Origin: Microthrixaceae bacterium
GTDB lineage: Bacteria; Actinomycetota; Acidimicrobiia; Acidimicrobiales; Microtrichaceae
Direction of reading: 5' to 3'
NCBI GenBank assembly: GCA_020845705.1
Contig: JADLFH010000052.1
Location: 1-64,000, forward strand
Length of the DNA stretch: 64,000 nucleotides
Shown: positions 15,146-22,164 of the stretch, piece by piece
How positions within the stretch are numbered: the stretch's first letter is position 1
How the letters are laid out: the number at the start of each line of letters is the position of its first letter
The notes under the pieces: model-generated
Told to the model about the DNA's origin: nothing
What the model saw: only the letters and a program-made list of their open reading frames with translations
Databases searched by the model: none
Made by a program: the position numbers and the translations under genes

Positions 15146-16312
15146 TCACCGACCGAGAAGGTCGTCGAAAGGTCCGGTGACCTCGAATGTCACGCCCACG
15201 GCAAAACGCATCGGCCCCGCCGGACCACGCTGCGAGCTGAAGTACAGGCGTTGGCCGTCGGGACTGAAGGTCGGTCCCGTCACCTCGGAGTTCGGGTGAC
15301 CGGCGATGCGCACGATGCTCTGGGCGGTGTTGTCTGGTCGGAGCGCCACGACTTCCATGTTGTCACCGTCCTCGGCCACCAACACGGTGCCGAAGGGTCG
15401 ATGTGCCACGAGGTTGTCGACACCGGAGAGCACGCTACCGCCCCCGGCCTGGAATCGAACGCTCACCGTCGAGTCGTCCAGGTTGTACTCCCACACCCGG
15501 TTGTCGCCCTTGGTCGTGAACCACACGAGGTGGCCGTCGGTGTCGATGCCTTCACCGCCGTGGAAGGGGATCGAGTCGGGAACCTGATAGCGGCACGGCA
15601 GCGATGAGGCTGCGGGATCGGGGACCGGCTTCCACGTGACCACGCCCCCGGGGGCGCCTGTGGCGACTTCGAGCAGTCCCGTGGAGAGATCGCCCGCGGT
15701 GTGGGGTGTGAAGCGGTAGAAGCCGCTGTCGGGACGGTCCTCTGTGAGATAGACGCGGTCGTCGGTGGCCACGGCTGCGGCCTCGTGCGTGAAGGTACCG
15801 AGCGCACCGCGGCGAACCTGGCTGAAGGGCCTGGTCGGGTCGCACTCCCACACCACCCCTGCGTCGTGCTCTTCGCAGGTGAGCCAGGTGCCCCAAGGTG
15901 TGGCACCACCGGCGCAGTTCAGCGAGGTGTTCGTGCAGATGGTGTACGCGTCGGTGATGGTCCCGTCGGGGGCGAAGCGCAGAGAGCTGACTCCGCCGCC
16001 TCCGAAGGGCACCTCGTGGTTGACGGCGTGGTACCACCCGCCCGGCACAGCGGGGTCCACGAAGGTGGCGGCGCCGTCGGGAAAGCCGCCGAAGGTGTGG
16101 CCGGTGCCCGGGATGTGTTGGCCTCCCATGGCGATGACCCTGCCGGTGAAGCCCCGGTGGAGGACCAGGCCGTTGGCGTCGGCGGCAGGGTCTGTGGGTT
16201 GGGGCGGCACGCAGCCGCTCAACGTGCCGCTCAGCGCCATCGCTCCGGCGGCTCCCGACCACTTGAGCAGCGTCCGCCGGCTGATCTCCCTGGTCCGCAG
16301 GTCCCCGTCCAT
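15146..16312 (-). CDS. PhoX-like (DUF839) Tat-exported lipoprotein
   Basis: The N terminus has the twin-arginine motif SRRTLLKW, a hydrophobic stretch and a lipobox-like LSGC, so it is probably exported folded and lipid-anchored. The mature part is a beta-propeller of the DUF839/PhoX type, with FDP-like blocks: GGWYHAVNHEVPFGG, GTWLTCEEHDAG, YLTEDRPDSGFYRF and FTHEAAAV. PhoX proteins are calcium/iron phosphatases, but activity in short DUF839 members is unproven. ATG 16312 follows a strong GGAGGGG site. Its stop overlaps an ATG that would begin the next, sigma/RskA-like, gene. Confidence 0.8.
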   Translation of the reverse strand: MDGDLRTREISRRTLLKWSGAAGAMALSGTLSGCVPPQPTDPAADANGLVLHRGFTGRVIAMGGQHIPGTGHTFGGFPDGAATFVDPAVPGGWYHAVNHEVPFGGGGVSSLRFAPDGTITDAYTICTNTSLNCAGGATPWGTWLTCEEHDAGVVWECDPTRPFSQVRRGALGTFTHEAAAVATDDRVYLTEDRPDSGFYRFTPHTAGDLSTGLLEVATGAPGGVVTWKPVPDPAASSLPCRYQVPDSIPFHGGEGIDTDGHLVWFTTKGDNRVWEYNLDDSTVSVRFQAGGGSVLSGVDNLVAHRPFGTVLVAEDGDNMEVVALRPDNTAQSIVRIAGHPNSEVTGPTFSPDGQRLYFSSQRGPAGPMRFAVGVTFEVTGPFDDLLGR

Positions 16313-16363
16313 GCCACACCCCTCCTCTCCCAGGCGCCGAGGGTAGCCGCAGCCAACCCACCA

Positions 16364-16378
16364 ACCCCCGCGAGGGGT
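16364..16378 (-). terminator. Possible short terminator after the aminotransferase-like gene
   Basis: On the minus strand ACCCC and GGGGT pair across a five-base loop just after the class V aminotransferase stop. The stem is only five pairs and no U-tract follows, so support is weak. Confidence 0.25.
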
Positions 16379-16390
16379 GGGGTTCCCTGT

Positions 16391-17770
16391 TCAACCGCGG
16401 GCGCAGGCGGCTCCGGTGGAGCGTTCCGGCGACGCCCACCACGGCTCGTCGCTGATGGGCCACCAGTCGCCGGTAACCGAATCCTGGCGGTACTCGACCG
16501 GCGCCGGGCGGCCCGATGCCAGCTCCGCCACAGCATTCAGCAGCACATCGATGTCCTCGGGGGTGGTGGTGATGCCTGCGCTGGCGCGGACGGCACCGGG
16601 GATCCCGCGACGGTCACCCGCCACCACGTTGCGGCGGTAGCGGTCGATCTCACCCTCGGACAGTCCCAGCAGACGAACCAGGTACGGATGGGCGCAGAAG
16701 CATCCGTGGCGCACGCCGATTCCGTACTCGGCGCTGAGGCGGGCAGCGACCAGAGCGTGGGGCAGGTCGTCGAGGGTGAACGCCGCCACCGCGAGCGTCG
16801 CAACGTCGAGCGACGGCCCCAACAGGCGAACCCCGTCGATCGCGGCGAGGCCCCCTCGTAGCCGAGCCGCCAGAGCCCGTTCGTGTTCGATGATCGCATC
16901 CCAGCCGTAGGACTCGAGCGCTTCGATGGCCGCTCCGAGTGCGACCGCTCCGACCACGTTGGGCGAGCCCGCCTCCTCGCGTTCGGGCGGGTCGGTCCAC
17001 AACACCTCGTCGAGGTCCACCAGATCCACCGCTCCGCCTCCGGCAAGGAACGGGTCGCCCTCCGTGAAGGCGTCACGGGGGCCCACCAGCACACCGGTGC
17101 CGAAGGGGGCGTACATCTTGTGTCCACTCCACGCGAGGAAGTCGGCCTTCGTCGGCAGCGGACGGTGCGGCGCAAGTTGCGCCGCGTCGATGAGTACCCG
17201 TGTGCCGTGTTGGTGAGCGGCCTCGATGATCTTGTCGATCGGTGGGAGCCAACCTGTGACGTTGGTGGCCCCCGTTATCGCCAGCAGGGCAGGTCGGCAC
17301 TGCTCGATGCGCCGCTCCACCTCCTCGACGGTGAATGTGCCGTCGGGGCTGCATTCGATCCACTCACGGCGTGCAGCCACGCGACCCCACGGGAGAAGGT
17401 TGGCGTGGTGTTCCACCACGGTGGTCAGCACCACGTCCTGGGCGCTGAACCTCAGGCGGTATGCGAGGTGGTTGATGGCTTCGGTGGTGTTGCGACAGAG
17501 GACCGCCACGTCGTCGGTGTCATCTCGGCCGGCGAAGCGTTCGGCGGCACGGCGGGCGTTCTCGTAGGCCTCGGTGGAGTACTGGGACTTGAAGCCGGCG
17601 CCGCGGTGCACGCTCGAGTAGTTCGGGAGGAACGCGGCTACGGCGTCGGCGACCGCGGGGAGTGCGCCGGTGGAGGCGGCCGAGTCGAGCGCCACATAAC
17701 GCCGCTCGGTGCCGTCCACGCACGGAACCGCCGTTTCGTCGCCTACCAACGCCTGAGGAAGAGAAGTCAC
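16391..17770 (-). CDS. Class V aminotransferase, cysteine desulfurase-like
   Basis: This PLP enzyme resembles SufS/CsdA-type cysteine desulfurases. Signatures are NYSSVHRGAG near the N terminus, RNTTEAIN, VEHHANLLPW, VLIDAAQLAPH (cofactor aspartate) and the lysine motif FLAWSGHKMYAPFGTGVLVG. Near the C terminus GVRHGCFCAHPYL resembles the active-site cysteine loop region. No scaffold protein or other suf/isc genes lie nearby, so it is probably not the main housekeeping desulfurase; selenocysteine lyase-type or other activity is possible. GTG 17770 is preferred because homology begins soon after; the ORF is open to 17914, which would overlap the divergent DUF2510 gene. Confidence 0.8.
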   Translation of the reverse strand: MTSLPQALVGDETAVPCVDGTERRYVALDSAASTGALPAVADAVAAFLPNYSSVHRGAGFKSQYSTEAYENARRAAERFAGRDDTDDVAVLCRNTTEAINHLAYRLRFSAQDVVLTTVVEHHANLLPWGRVAARREWIECSPDGTFTVEEVERRIEQCRPALLAITGATNVTGWLPPIDKIIEAAHQHGTRVLIDAAQLAPHRPLPTKADFLAWSGHKMYAPFGTGVLVGPRDAFTEGDPFLAGGGAVDLVDLDEVLWTDPPEREEAGSPNVVGAVALGAAIEALESYGWDAIIEHERALAARLRGGLAAIDGVRLLGPSLDVATLAVAAFTLDDLPHALVAARLSAEYGIGVRHGCFCAHPYLVRLLGLSEGEIDRYRRNVVAGDRRGIPGAVRASAGITTTPEDIDVLLNAVAELASGRPAPVEYRQDSVTGDWWPISDEPWWASPERSTGAACARG

Positions 17771-17833
17771 CCGGTGATTCTGGCCAGGAATCCCCTGCCA
17801 CGCGCTCCTTCGGTGTGGTGGGATCATGGGGCG

Positions 17834-18760
17834 GTGCCCGAGCCCGGTTGGTATCGCGATCCCAGCGACTTGAGCAGTGCCCGTTGGTGGGACGGGACCG
17901 CGTGGACTGGGCACACAGCGCCGCTACCGCCGCAGGTGCCCTCTTCGATCGTGCCGAGGGTGTCGACCGCACCGACTGTGGAGAGCTTGGCCCCCCCGGC
18001 ACGCAGGTCGAGTCGTCGCACAGGTCGATGGTGGGTGGTCGCGGTCGTCGTGTTGCTCGTGGCGGCAGCATTGGGAGCGTGGGTGCTGACCAGAGGTGGA
18101 GCCGGAACGACGGAGGAGGTCGAGGCGGTCTTGGCGCAGCACGGCTTCACCTGTGGGGACGAGCCGCTTCCCGCAGGTACCCCCGACGAGCTGAGCGCGA
18201 GTGTCGCCGCCACGAACGGGGGAGCGTCTTCTGCCGTCGAGACGCTCAGCGGACGGATCGCGTCGTTGCCCGCCGGCGTGCCGCTGAGCTTGAGGGTCTG
18301 CGCTCCGTCGGGCTGGCTGCTTCAGAGTGGTACCGATGTGGTGGTCGTCGCAGTGGGCGGGGCCGATCTCGAGGCGGTGCGTGGGGGACTTCGCGGTGTC
18401 GAGGTGGCGCTGATCGATGCACCCGAGTTGATTCCCGTTCCCGACGGCGAAGTCGCGGAGGATCCGCCACCGGTGCCGTCCGCCCCGGCAACCACCACGA
18501 CTGTGCCCCCCTCGGGGTCCGGCGGCGGCGCCATCGACAGTGGCCGGAGTGTCACCTGCGGAATGGCGGCGAGCACGATTCGCTCCGCGACGGAGGCCTT
18601 CCACGCGATGAACGGCTCTTGGCCCACGGAGATGTCGGATCTGGTTGGTGACTGGCTGGGTGAGATCCCACAGCAGGTCGGCATCTCCTTCGACCCCGCG
18701 GGCGACGCCCCGCCGCGGCTCCAGTGGTCTGCGGAGTGCGCCGGGGTTCCCGGTCCGTAG
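17834..18760 (+). CDS. DUF2510 single-pass membrane protein
   Basis: The product begins with a DUF2510 module (PGWYRDP...ARWWDGTAWTGH), common at the N terminus of actinobacterial membrane proteins. A linker, one membrane helix (about residues 64-83) and an extracytoplasmic region of about 220 residues follow. The extracytoplasmic part has paired cysteines, a Pro/Thr-rich spacer, and a C-terminal segment with TEAFHAMNGSWPTEMSDL that resembles the end of type II pseudopilin-like or DUF4333-type domains. No enzymatic motif is visible. GTG 17834 matches the start of the DUF2510 domain. Confidence 0.7.
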   Translation: MPEPGWYRDPSDLSSARWWDGTAWTGHTAPLPPQVPSSIVPRVSTAPTVESLAPPARRSSRRTGRWWVVAVVVLLVAAALGAWVLTRGGAGTTEEVEAVLAQHGFTCGDEPLPAGTPDELSASVAATNGGASSAVETLSGRIASLPAGVPLSLRVCAPSGWLLQSGTDVVVVAVGGADLEAVRGGLRGVEVALIDAPELIPVPDGEVAEDPPPVPSAPATTTTVPPSGSGGGAIDSGRSVTCGMAASTIRSATEAFHAMNGSWPTEMSDLVGDWLGEIPQQVGISFDPAGDAPPRLQWSAECAGVPGP

Positions 18761-18810
18761 AGGATCGGATCCGAGGCCCCGGTGGCTCGGGCGACGCCGT
18801 CGCCTTGGCA

Positions 18811-18859
18811 GACTGCGTATGAGTCCGGCCGCCGATGGCGGATTCGTACGCAGGTTCGG
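18811..18859. repeat. Dispersed hairpin repeat, copy B
   Basis: The left arm CTGCGTATGAGTCCG (18813-18827) pairs with CGGATTCGTACGCAG (18839-18853), with only G-T pairs where sequences differ; GTTCGG follows as in copies A and C. It lies between two convergent genes, where it could also act as a terminator. Confidence 0.6.
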
Positions 18860-18881
18860 CACAGGAAGGAGCGATCGACGG

Positions 18882-19472
18882 TCAGGGCATCGACAGGATG
18901 GCGGCCACGGCGGCATCGAGTCGTCGTCGCAGGTCCTTGTCGGGGCCGGTTCCACGCTCGGCTCGAGCGGCGCCCAACACCATTCCGGCCAACAGGTCGA
19001 CCACGCCGTCGCGTTGTGCGGCGGGGACCCCGGCGTCGGCGACCACCGTGGCAACCACGTCCATCATCGAGCGGTGCAGTGTTGCGACCTCGGTTCGTGT
19101 GGTCTCGTCGAGGCTTCCGAGAGCGTCGGTCAGCGGGCCGACCAGGCGATGCTCGTCGCTCGAGGCCCAGGCGAGATAGGCGCGGGTCCAGCGTTGCAGC
19201 CGAAGCGCCGGCGGATCTTGGCCTGCGGTCGCGGCCCTCCACTTCTCGATGGTCTCGGGGATGGTGCGGCGGTACCACTCCATGAGCAGGTGGCTCTTGT
19301 CGGGGACGTAGCGGTACAGCGAGTTCCGAGCCAGCCCGACCTTCGCGGCGATGTCGGAGAGGCTCACTTCGGAGTAGCCACGCTCGATGAACAGTTCCAC
19401 CGCGGCGTCGAGCACCGCGGCACGCTGCTGCGCGATGTGCTCCGCGATGTTGTCGGCCTTGATCCGTGGCAT
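18882..19472 (-). CDS. TetR-family repressor
   Basis: The 196-residue protein has the TetR helix-turn-helix near the N terminus (AVLDAAVELFIERGYSEVSL, then DIAAKVGLARNSLYRYVPDK) and a helical ligand-binding domain. It is the last gene of an operon with an ABC ATPase and permease, three bases after the ATPase stop. It probably represses that operon by binding the 31-base palindrome at 21282-21312; the inducer, perhaps an exported compound, is unknown. Confidence 0.9.
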   Translation of the reverse strand: MPRIKADNIAEHIAQQRAAVLDAAVELFIERGYSEVSLSDIAAKVGLARNSLYRYVPDKSHLLMEWYRRTIPETIEKWRAATAGQDPPALRLQRWTRAYLAWASSDEHRLVGPLTDALGSLDETTRTEVATLHRSMMDVVATVVADAGVPAAQRDGVVDLLAGMVLGAARAERGTGPDKDLRRRLDAAVAAILSMP

Positions 19473-19475
19473 CCC

Positions 19476-20165
19476 TCAGGATCCCACCTCGCGGAGCCGG
19501 CCCGCGTCGAGGATCAGATGCCGGTTCGCGCGGTCGAGCGCGATCGTGTCGTGCGCCACGACCAGGGTTGCGATCGCGTGCTTGGTGGCTGCGGCCGCGA
19601 GCAGGTTCGTGACCACTTCGGCCCGGGCGGGGTCCAGCGACGCTGTGGGCTCGTCGGCTATCAGCACGCTCGGCGTTGCCATGAGTGCCCGGGCGATGCC
19701 GACCCGCTGCCGTTCGCCGCCGGAGAGCTGTGACGGGAGCTGATCGGCGCGGTCCGCCATGTCGATCTCGTCGAGCAGCGCCAGGGCCCGGCGGCGGGCT
19801 TCGGTGGATCGCTCACGGTGGATGTGTCCCACCAGCTCGAGCTGTTCGATCGCGGTGAGGGACGGCAGGAGGTTGGCGGACTGGTACACGAACGCGATGT
19901 GGTCTCGCCGGAGAGCGGTGCGCTGCCGCTGGGAGAGCCCCCTCGCCGAGATGCCGGCGATGGTTACCTCCCCTGAGTCGGGACGGCGCAACAGCCCGGC
20001 GACGGCGAGGAGGGTCGACTTGCCGGCGCCCGACTGGCCCGAGACGACGACCAGTTCGCCCGCGGCGATCTCGAGATCGAGGCGGTCGAGCACGACCCGT
20101 TCATGGCGACCGTCGGGGAAGCTCACGCGCACACCGGAGACCGCCAGCGCGGTGTCGGCCTTCAT
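19476..20165 (-). CDS. ABC transporter ATP-binding protein, MacB/LolD type
   Basis: A 229-residue ATPase with Walker A GQSGAGKST, signature LSGGERQRVGIARAL, Walker B VLIADEPTAS and the switch histidine in VVAHD. This subfamily pairs with FtsX-like permeases for export or lipoprotein handling. ATG 20165 overlaps the permease stop (ATGA), so the two are translationally coupled. The ORF is open further upstream inside the permease gene, but homology starts near ALAVSGVRVSF, supporting this start. Confidence 0.9.
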   Translation of the reverse strand: MKADTALAVSGVRVSFPDGRHERVVLDRLDLEIAAGELVVVSGQSGAGKSTLLAVAGLLRRPDSGEVTIAGISARGLSQRQRTALRRDHIAFVYQSANLLPSLTAIEQLELVGHIHRERSTEARRRALALLDEIDMADRADQLPSQLSGGERQRVGIARALMATPSVLIADEPTASLDPARAEVVTNLLAAAATKHAIATLVVAHDTIALDRANRHLILDAGRLREVGS

Positions 20166-21253
20166 GGTTCCACTCCCAGTGCGATCGCGGGTTCGATCTG
20201 GGTGACGCGTCGGAAGGCGACGAGACTTCCGCCAACGCCTGCCACGATCAAGGACAGTGCGACGGTCGCCACCGACGCCACGTTCAGCTCCACCGGTGCC
20301 TTGGTGCGTCCCACCGCCAACACCAACGCGCAACCGATGGCGACCCCGCCCAGCGTCGCGGCGGAGACGAGTATCGCCATCTGGCCGATGCCGTCGCGAA
20401 GCACGTAGCCGTTGGAGGCACCCATGGCCTTGAGAAGCCCGATCTGGCGGGTGCGTTGCACCGTGAGCACCGTGAAGAACGCGCCGATGACCAGCGCGGA
20501 GATCACGAGTAGGAAGCCTCGGATCAACGACATCGTCGTTGTCTCGGCCGTGTATCCGGGTGACCCGCCAAAGGCGGCCTCCTTGGTCAGCACATCGGTT
20601 TCCGTGGCGGAGGCAGCGGCGTCGAGAGCGTCGTTGCTCCCGCCTCGAAGGGCGATCGCCGAGTAGCGCCCGTCCGCGCCGGATCCGAACTGGATCTGCT
20701 GCCAGGTCGCCAGCGAGGTGAAGGCGATGGGAGCGTGTCCGTAGGTGCCGGCGAAGGTGAAGCCCACTACCGGCAGGACCAGGTTTGAGCCGCCGAGGGA
20801 GTAGCGGTCGCCCACTTCCACACCCTCGTCGCGCAGCTCGCTGGCGAGGACCAGCCCCGGCGTGTCCGCGAGTGCCGCCCGTGCCTCGGGACGCTCCACC
20901 AGGAAGCTGTCCGCGGACAGTCCGAACAAGGCGAGGTCCAGGCTCGGGCCTCCGTCCATCGACGCGGCGTTCACGAACGACGAGCCCACTTCGGTGGCTT
21001 CCACGCCGCTCAATGCCTCGAACTTCTCGAGCGCGGCGGGTCGGAGCGTCGATCTGCTGAAGGTCGCGTCTGCTCCCCGCTGGAACGCGAGGTGCTCGAA
21101 GGGCAGCGCTCGGAGCCCCGAGATGCCGTCGGTGACGAGCCCTGTGGCGAGCCCCGACAGGACGGTCGAGAGCACCGCGACGAGCGCGATGACGACTCCC
21201 AGGAGCATGAAACGCCGGGCGCCTCGTCTGAGGTCCCGAAGCGCGAGGAACAT
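20162..21253 (-). CDS. ABC transporter permease, FtsX/MacB type
   Basis: About 363 residues with one N-terminal membrane helix, a periplasmic/extracytoplasmic domain of roughly 200 residues, and three C-terminal helices in an FtsX-like domain (RTRQIGLLKAMGASNGYVLR is the typical cytoplasmic loop). With the ATPase downstream it forms an exporter or mechanotransmission ABC complex; cargo unknown. ATG 21253 is preferred because GGAGG lies six bases upstream; the ORF itself is open to 21442 but that would run through the operator region. Confidence 0.88.
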   Translation of the reverse strand: MFLALRDLRRGARRFMLLGVVIALVAVLSTVLSGLATGLVTDGISGLRALPFEHLAFQRGADATFSRSTLRPAALEKFEALSGVEATEVGSSFVNAASMDGGPSLDLALFGLSADSFLVERPEARAALADTPGLVLASELRDEGVEVGDRYSLGGSNLVLPVVGFTFAGTYGHAPIAFTSLATWQQIQFGSGADGRYSAIALRGGSNDALDAAASATETDVLTKEAAFGGSPGYTAETTTMSLIRGFLLVISALVIGAFFTVLTVQRTRQIGLLKAMGASNGYVLRDGIGQMAILVSAATLGGVAIGCALVLAVGRTKAPVELNVASVATVALSLIVAGVGGSLVAFRRVTQIEPAIALGVEP

Positions 21254-21281
21254 CGAAGCCTCCGATCGGTGGGGCGTCATC

Positions 21282-21312
21282 CTATGATGCCGACGCCGCG
21301 TCGACATCATAG
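21282..21312. promoter_or_regulatory. 31-bp palindromic operator for the ABC-tetR operon
   Basis: The sequence reads the same on both strands at all positions except one symmetric pair and the central base. Outer arms are CTATGATG and CATCATAG; inner arms are CGACGC and GCGTCG. It lies 29 bases upstream of the permease start, between that operon and the divergent Rrf2 gene. Size and symmetry fit a TetR dimer-pair site, so autorepression by the TetR encoded in the operon is likely. Confidence 0.65.
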
Positions 21313-21322
21313 CGACGATTCG

Positions 21323-21336
21323 TCGACAAATGTCGA
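21323..21336. promoter_or_regulatory. Possible Rrf2 operator
   Basis: TCGACAAATGTCGA is a perfect inverted repeat with a two-base spacer. It overlaps the expected -35 region of the Rrf2 gene promoter, whose -10 candidate TATAGT is at 21349-21354. Autoregulation by the Rrf2 protein is plausible. Confidence 0.4.
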
Positions 21337-21348
21337 ACCGCTGGTTCC

Positions 21349-21354
21349 TATAGT
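21349..21354 (+). promoter_or_regulatory. -10 box for a leaderless rrf2-type transcript
   Basis: TATAGT ends eight bases before the chosen GTG start at 21363, so transcription would begin within about two bases of the start codon. There is no ribosome-binding site, which fits a leaderless message, common in Actinobacteria. Confidence 0.45.
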
Positions 21355-21362
21355 TGGCAACT

Positions 21363-21773
21363 GTGAGATTGGCCATCACACGACGGTCGGACCTGGCCAC
21401 CAGTGCACTGCTCGAGTTGGCGCGCCTGGGTCGCCGGACCAAAGCAGGTGAGCTCGCTGATGCGATCGGGACGACGCCGGGGTTCCTCTCCCAGGCGATG
21501 ACACCGTTGACCGCTCAGGGATGGGTGCGATCCGACCCCGGACCCACCGGTGGGTACTCGCTCACGGTCCACCTCGACGAAGTGAGCGTCCTCGACGTGA
21601 TCGAGGCGATCGAAGGCCCATCCGAGTCGGGCCGCTGCGTCCTCGAAGACCGCCCGTGTCGAGATGACGAACCTTGCGCCCTCCACATTCCATGGCAGCG
21701 TGCGCGAAGACAACTGCTCGCCGAGCTGGCCGCCAGCCCACTTTCCTCCCTCGAACACAGGAGCCATAGATGA
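21363..21773 (+). CDS. Rrf2-family regulator, probable Fe-S sensor
   Basis: A 136-residue Rrf2 protein: winged helix-turn-helix with TKAGELADAIGTTPGFLSQA and the wing GPTGGYSL. Three cysteines near the C terminus (C-x6-C-x5-C in the segment CVLEDRPCRDDEPC) match the usual iron-sulfur ligands of IscR/NsrR/RsrR-like members. GTG 21363 is preferred to TTG 21354 because it matches the family start MRL and the leaderless promoter. It overlaps the ferredoxin gene (ATGA), so sensing of redox, iron or nitric oxide is probably tied to electron transfer. Confidence 0.85.
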   Translation: MRLAITRRSDLATSALLELARLGRRTKAGELADAIGTTPGFLSQAMTPLTAQGWVRSDPGPTGGYSLTVHLDEVSVLDVIEAIEGPSESGRCVLEDRPCRDDEPCALHIPWQRARRQLLAELAASPLSSLEHRSHR

Positions 21774-22015
21774 CCACCGTGCCGGACGCCGAGATCACCG
21801 CGACGGGCCAGGGAGTCGGCGTTCGGGTTCGCGCCCACGTCGGGCTGTGCATGGGCGTCGGCAACTGCCACCGGTGGGCGCCGAAGGTGTACCCCCTCGA
21901 CGAGGAGGGCTACCTCGGGATCCACCTGCTCGACGTGCCGCCCGAGCTTGCCGACGCTGCACGTCTGGGGGCAATGGTGTGTCCTGAACGAGCCATCACG
22001 ATCATCGAGGGCTGA
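21770..22015 (+). CDS. Small ferredoxin, probably [3Fe-4S]
   Basis: An 81-residue ferredoxin with C-x5-C (CMGVGNC) and a distant CP (VCPERAI), the pattern of single-cluster [3Fe-4S] ferredoxins that serve cytochromes P450 and other oxygenases. The N terminus is about 20 residues longer than the minimal family. Coupling to the Rrf2 regulator suggests its expression responds to Fe-S or redox state. No P450 lies within this window, so the partner is elsewhere. Confidence 0.85.
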   Translation: MTTVPDAEITATGQGVGVRVRAHVGLCMGVGNCHRWAPKVYPLDEEGYLGIHLLDVPPELADAARLGAMVCPERAITIIEG

Positions 22016-22016
22016 G

Positions 22017-22089
22017 CACCCCCAACGGGATTCGAACCCGTGTTACCGCCTTGAAAGGGCGGCGTCCTAGGCCACTGGACGATGGGGGC
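22017..22089 (-). tRNA. tRNA-Glu (TTC)
   Basis: The minus strand folds as a full cloverleaf: acceptor GCCCCCA with TGGGGGT, anticodon stem CCGCC/GGCGG around the loop CTTTCAA, and the T arm ACGGG-TTCGAAT-CCCGT. The anticodon TTC reads glutamate codons. The first acceptor pair is G-T. CCA is not encoded. Confidence 0.95.
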
Positions 22090-22164
22090 CCGGTCACCCG
22101 GAGGCCGCACGATATCAGCGCTGCGCGGGGAGGCCCTCCCGGGATATGCCCGTAGGGTTCAAGG

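Noticed and set aside
16883-17833. N-terminal extension of the DUF2510 gene
   Set aside because: The frame is open for 950 bases upstream but only as antisense to the class V aminotransferase; the domain starts at GTG 17834.
22017-22089. tRNA-Glu as a phage or island attachment site
   Set aside because: No integrase, no direct repeat of the tRNA end and no change of gene content were seen beside it.
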